Source of the DNA: Candidatus Delongbacteria bacterium
GTDB lineage: Bacteria > Bacteroidota > Bacteroidia > Bacteroidales > ML635J-15
NCBI GenBank assembly: GCA_027858215.1
Contig: JAQIDD010000189.1
Coordinates: 1 to 14,543 of the forward strand
Direction of reading: 5' to 3'
DNA: 14,543 nt
Shown here: in pieces, positions 13,649 through 14,543 of the stretch
Numbering within the stretch: position 1 is the first letter of the stretch
Layout of the letters: each line of letters opens with the position of its first letter
Program-made: the position numbers and the translations under genes
The notes under the pieces: generated by a model
Databases searched by the model: none
The model's input: the letters and a program-made list of their open reading frames with translations, nothing else
Told to the model about the DNA's origin: nothing

Positions 13649-14543
13649 GCTATCATGTTCCTGTATTATTAAAAAAAGCTGTGGATGCTTTGAATGTAAA
13701 GCCGGATGGAAAATATGCCGATCTTACATTTGGAGGAGGGGGGCATAGTCAGCAAATTTTATCTCAGCTTAAAAAAGGGACATTGATGGTTTTTGATCAG
13801 GATGAAGATGCCTTGAAAAATATTTCCGATGCCAAAAACATCATTGCTGTTCATGCCAATTTCAGGTACATCAAACAGTTTATGAGGTATTATCAAATTG
13901 ATTTTTTTGACGGCATCATAGCTGATCTGGGAGTGTCATCATGGCAGATTGATGAAAAAGAACGCGGTTTTAGTTTTCGTTTTGATGCTGACCTTGATAT
14001 GCGGATGAATCCGGATGATATTGTGAAAGCAAAGGATATAATTGACAATTACGATGAAGGAAATCTGATAAGAATATTTCGCAACTATGGTGAATTAAAA
14101 AATGCTGGGCAAATTGCCCAAAGGATTGTGAAAGCAAGAAAAACAGGGCATATAAAGACCACGGGTGATCTAAAAGAATTACTGAGTCCTCTGGTTGCAA
14201 CACATACTGAACATAAGTTTTTTGCCAGGGTGTTTCAAGCCTTAAGGATAGAAGTAAACCAGGAGTTAGAGGCTTTAAAAGACTTTTTATCGATGGTTCC
14301 GGAGGTATTAAAACCGGGAGGCAGGTTGGTGGTTTTATCGTATCATTCGCTGGAAGACAGGTTGGTGAAAAATTTCGTTCGTGCCGGAAATCCCGATGGG
14401 AAAATAGAAAAAGACTTTTTTGGAAATATCATCAATCCGGTAAAGGCAATAACGAAAAAACCTGTGCAGGCAGACGAAAAAGAAATAGAAAAAAACCCAC
14501 GTGCCAGAAGTGTGAAAATGCGAATTGCAGAAATGAAAGAACA
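13645..14543 (+). CDS. rsmH: 16S rRNA (cytosine1402-N4)-methyltransferase RsmH, partial at window end
   Basis: From the ATG at 13645 the frame is open to the window edge and gives 299 complete codons, nearly the full usual length of about 300, so only a few residues are missing. RsmH uses S-adenosylmethionine to methylate N4 of C1402 in the ribosomal P site. Visible blocks are MSYHVPVLLKKAV at the start, the SAM-binding motif LTFGGGGHS (27-35), DGIIADLGVSSWQID (89-103), RGFSFR (107-112), LDMRMNP (117-123), FFARVFQALRIEVNQEL (192-208), SYHSLEDRLVK (232-242) and the C-terminal ARSVKMRIAE (287-296). The gene overlaps mraZ by four bases. In Bacteroidetes the expected next genes are a small FtsL-like protein, a penicillin-binding protein and murE, beyond this window. 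Confidence 0.97.
   Translation, partial: MSYHVPVLLKKAVDALNVKPDGKYADLTFGGGGHSQQILSQLKKGTLMVFDQDEDALKNISDAKNIIAVHANFRYIKQFMRYYQIDFFDGIIADLGVSSWQIDEKERGFSFRFDADLDMRMNPDDIVKAKDIIDNYDEGNLIRIFRNYGELKNAGQIAQRIVKARKTGHIKTTGDLKELLSPLVATHTEHKFFARVFQALRIEVNQELEALKDFLSMVPEVLKPGGRLVVLSYHSLEDRLVKNFVRAGNPDGKIEKDFFGNIINPVKAITKKPVQADEKEIEKNPRARSVKMRIAEMKE

Overview
The window looks like a chromosomal segment of a Bacteroidota bacterium, probably of the order Bacteroidales. The evidence is a moderately AT-rich base composition, a single-chain SecDF fusion, a deoxynucleoside kinase of the Bacteroidetes type, a glycine-lipid (GlsA/GlsB-type) acyltransferase pair, secreted proteins with short Bacteroidetes-style signal peptides, several matches to the Bacteroidetes -7 promoter element (TAnnTTTG), and the mraZ-rsmH start of a division and cell-wall cluster. 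All 12 protein genes and the one tRNA gene look like ordinary chromosomal genes. I see no phage, insertion sequence, integrase, CRISPR array or toxin-antitoxin gene.

Left part (1-2878): a minus-strand tRNA-Asn with its own terminator diverges from a PfkB-family sugar or nucleoside kinase. That kinase converges, with a 13-base gap, on a deoxynucleoside kinase, so two nucleoside-phosphorylating enzymes sit tail to tail. Upstream of the deoxynucleoside kinase, on the same strand, is an uncharacterised exported protein with a propeller-like sequence.

Middle part (2879-8371): a Spy/CpxP-like periplasmic protein with a Met/His/Cys-rich tail diverges from a cation:proton antiporter. The antiporter gene overlaps a small retropepsin-like aspartyl protease gene. 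Then comes secDF, with a good candidate promoter and a strong terminator. These are mainly envelope functions: ion homeostasis, periplasmic stress and protein export.

Right-centre (8372-12945): a small outer-membrane beta-barrel protein converges on an OmpA-domain protein with a long Asn/Gly/Ser-rich linker, with a degenerate array of 7-base repeats between them. Next is a minus-strand lipid gene pair, glsA-like then glsB-like. The glsA-like frame is cut by an in-frame TAA, and its conserved C-terminal tail is still readable, in the same frame, directly after the stop.

Right end (12946-14543): mraZ is preceded by a 10-base-periodic TGGGA array typical of MraZ autoregulatory sites. It overlaps rsmH by four bases, and rsmH runs off the window only a few codons before its expected end.

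I did not find a new multi-gene system. The points most worth a second look are the interrupted glsA frame, the MraZ box array, the metal-ligand-rich tail of the Spy-like protein, the heptamer array, and the altered active-site motifs of the antiporter and of GlsA.
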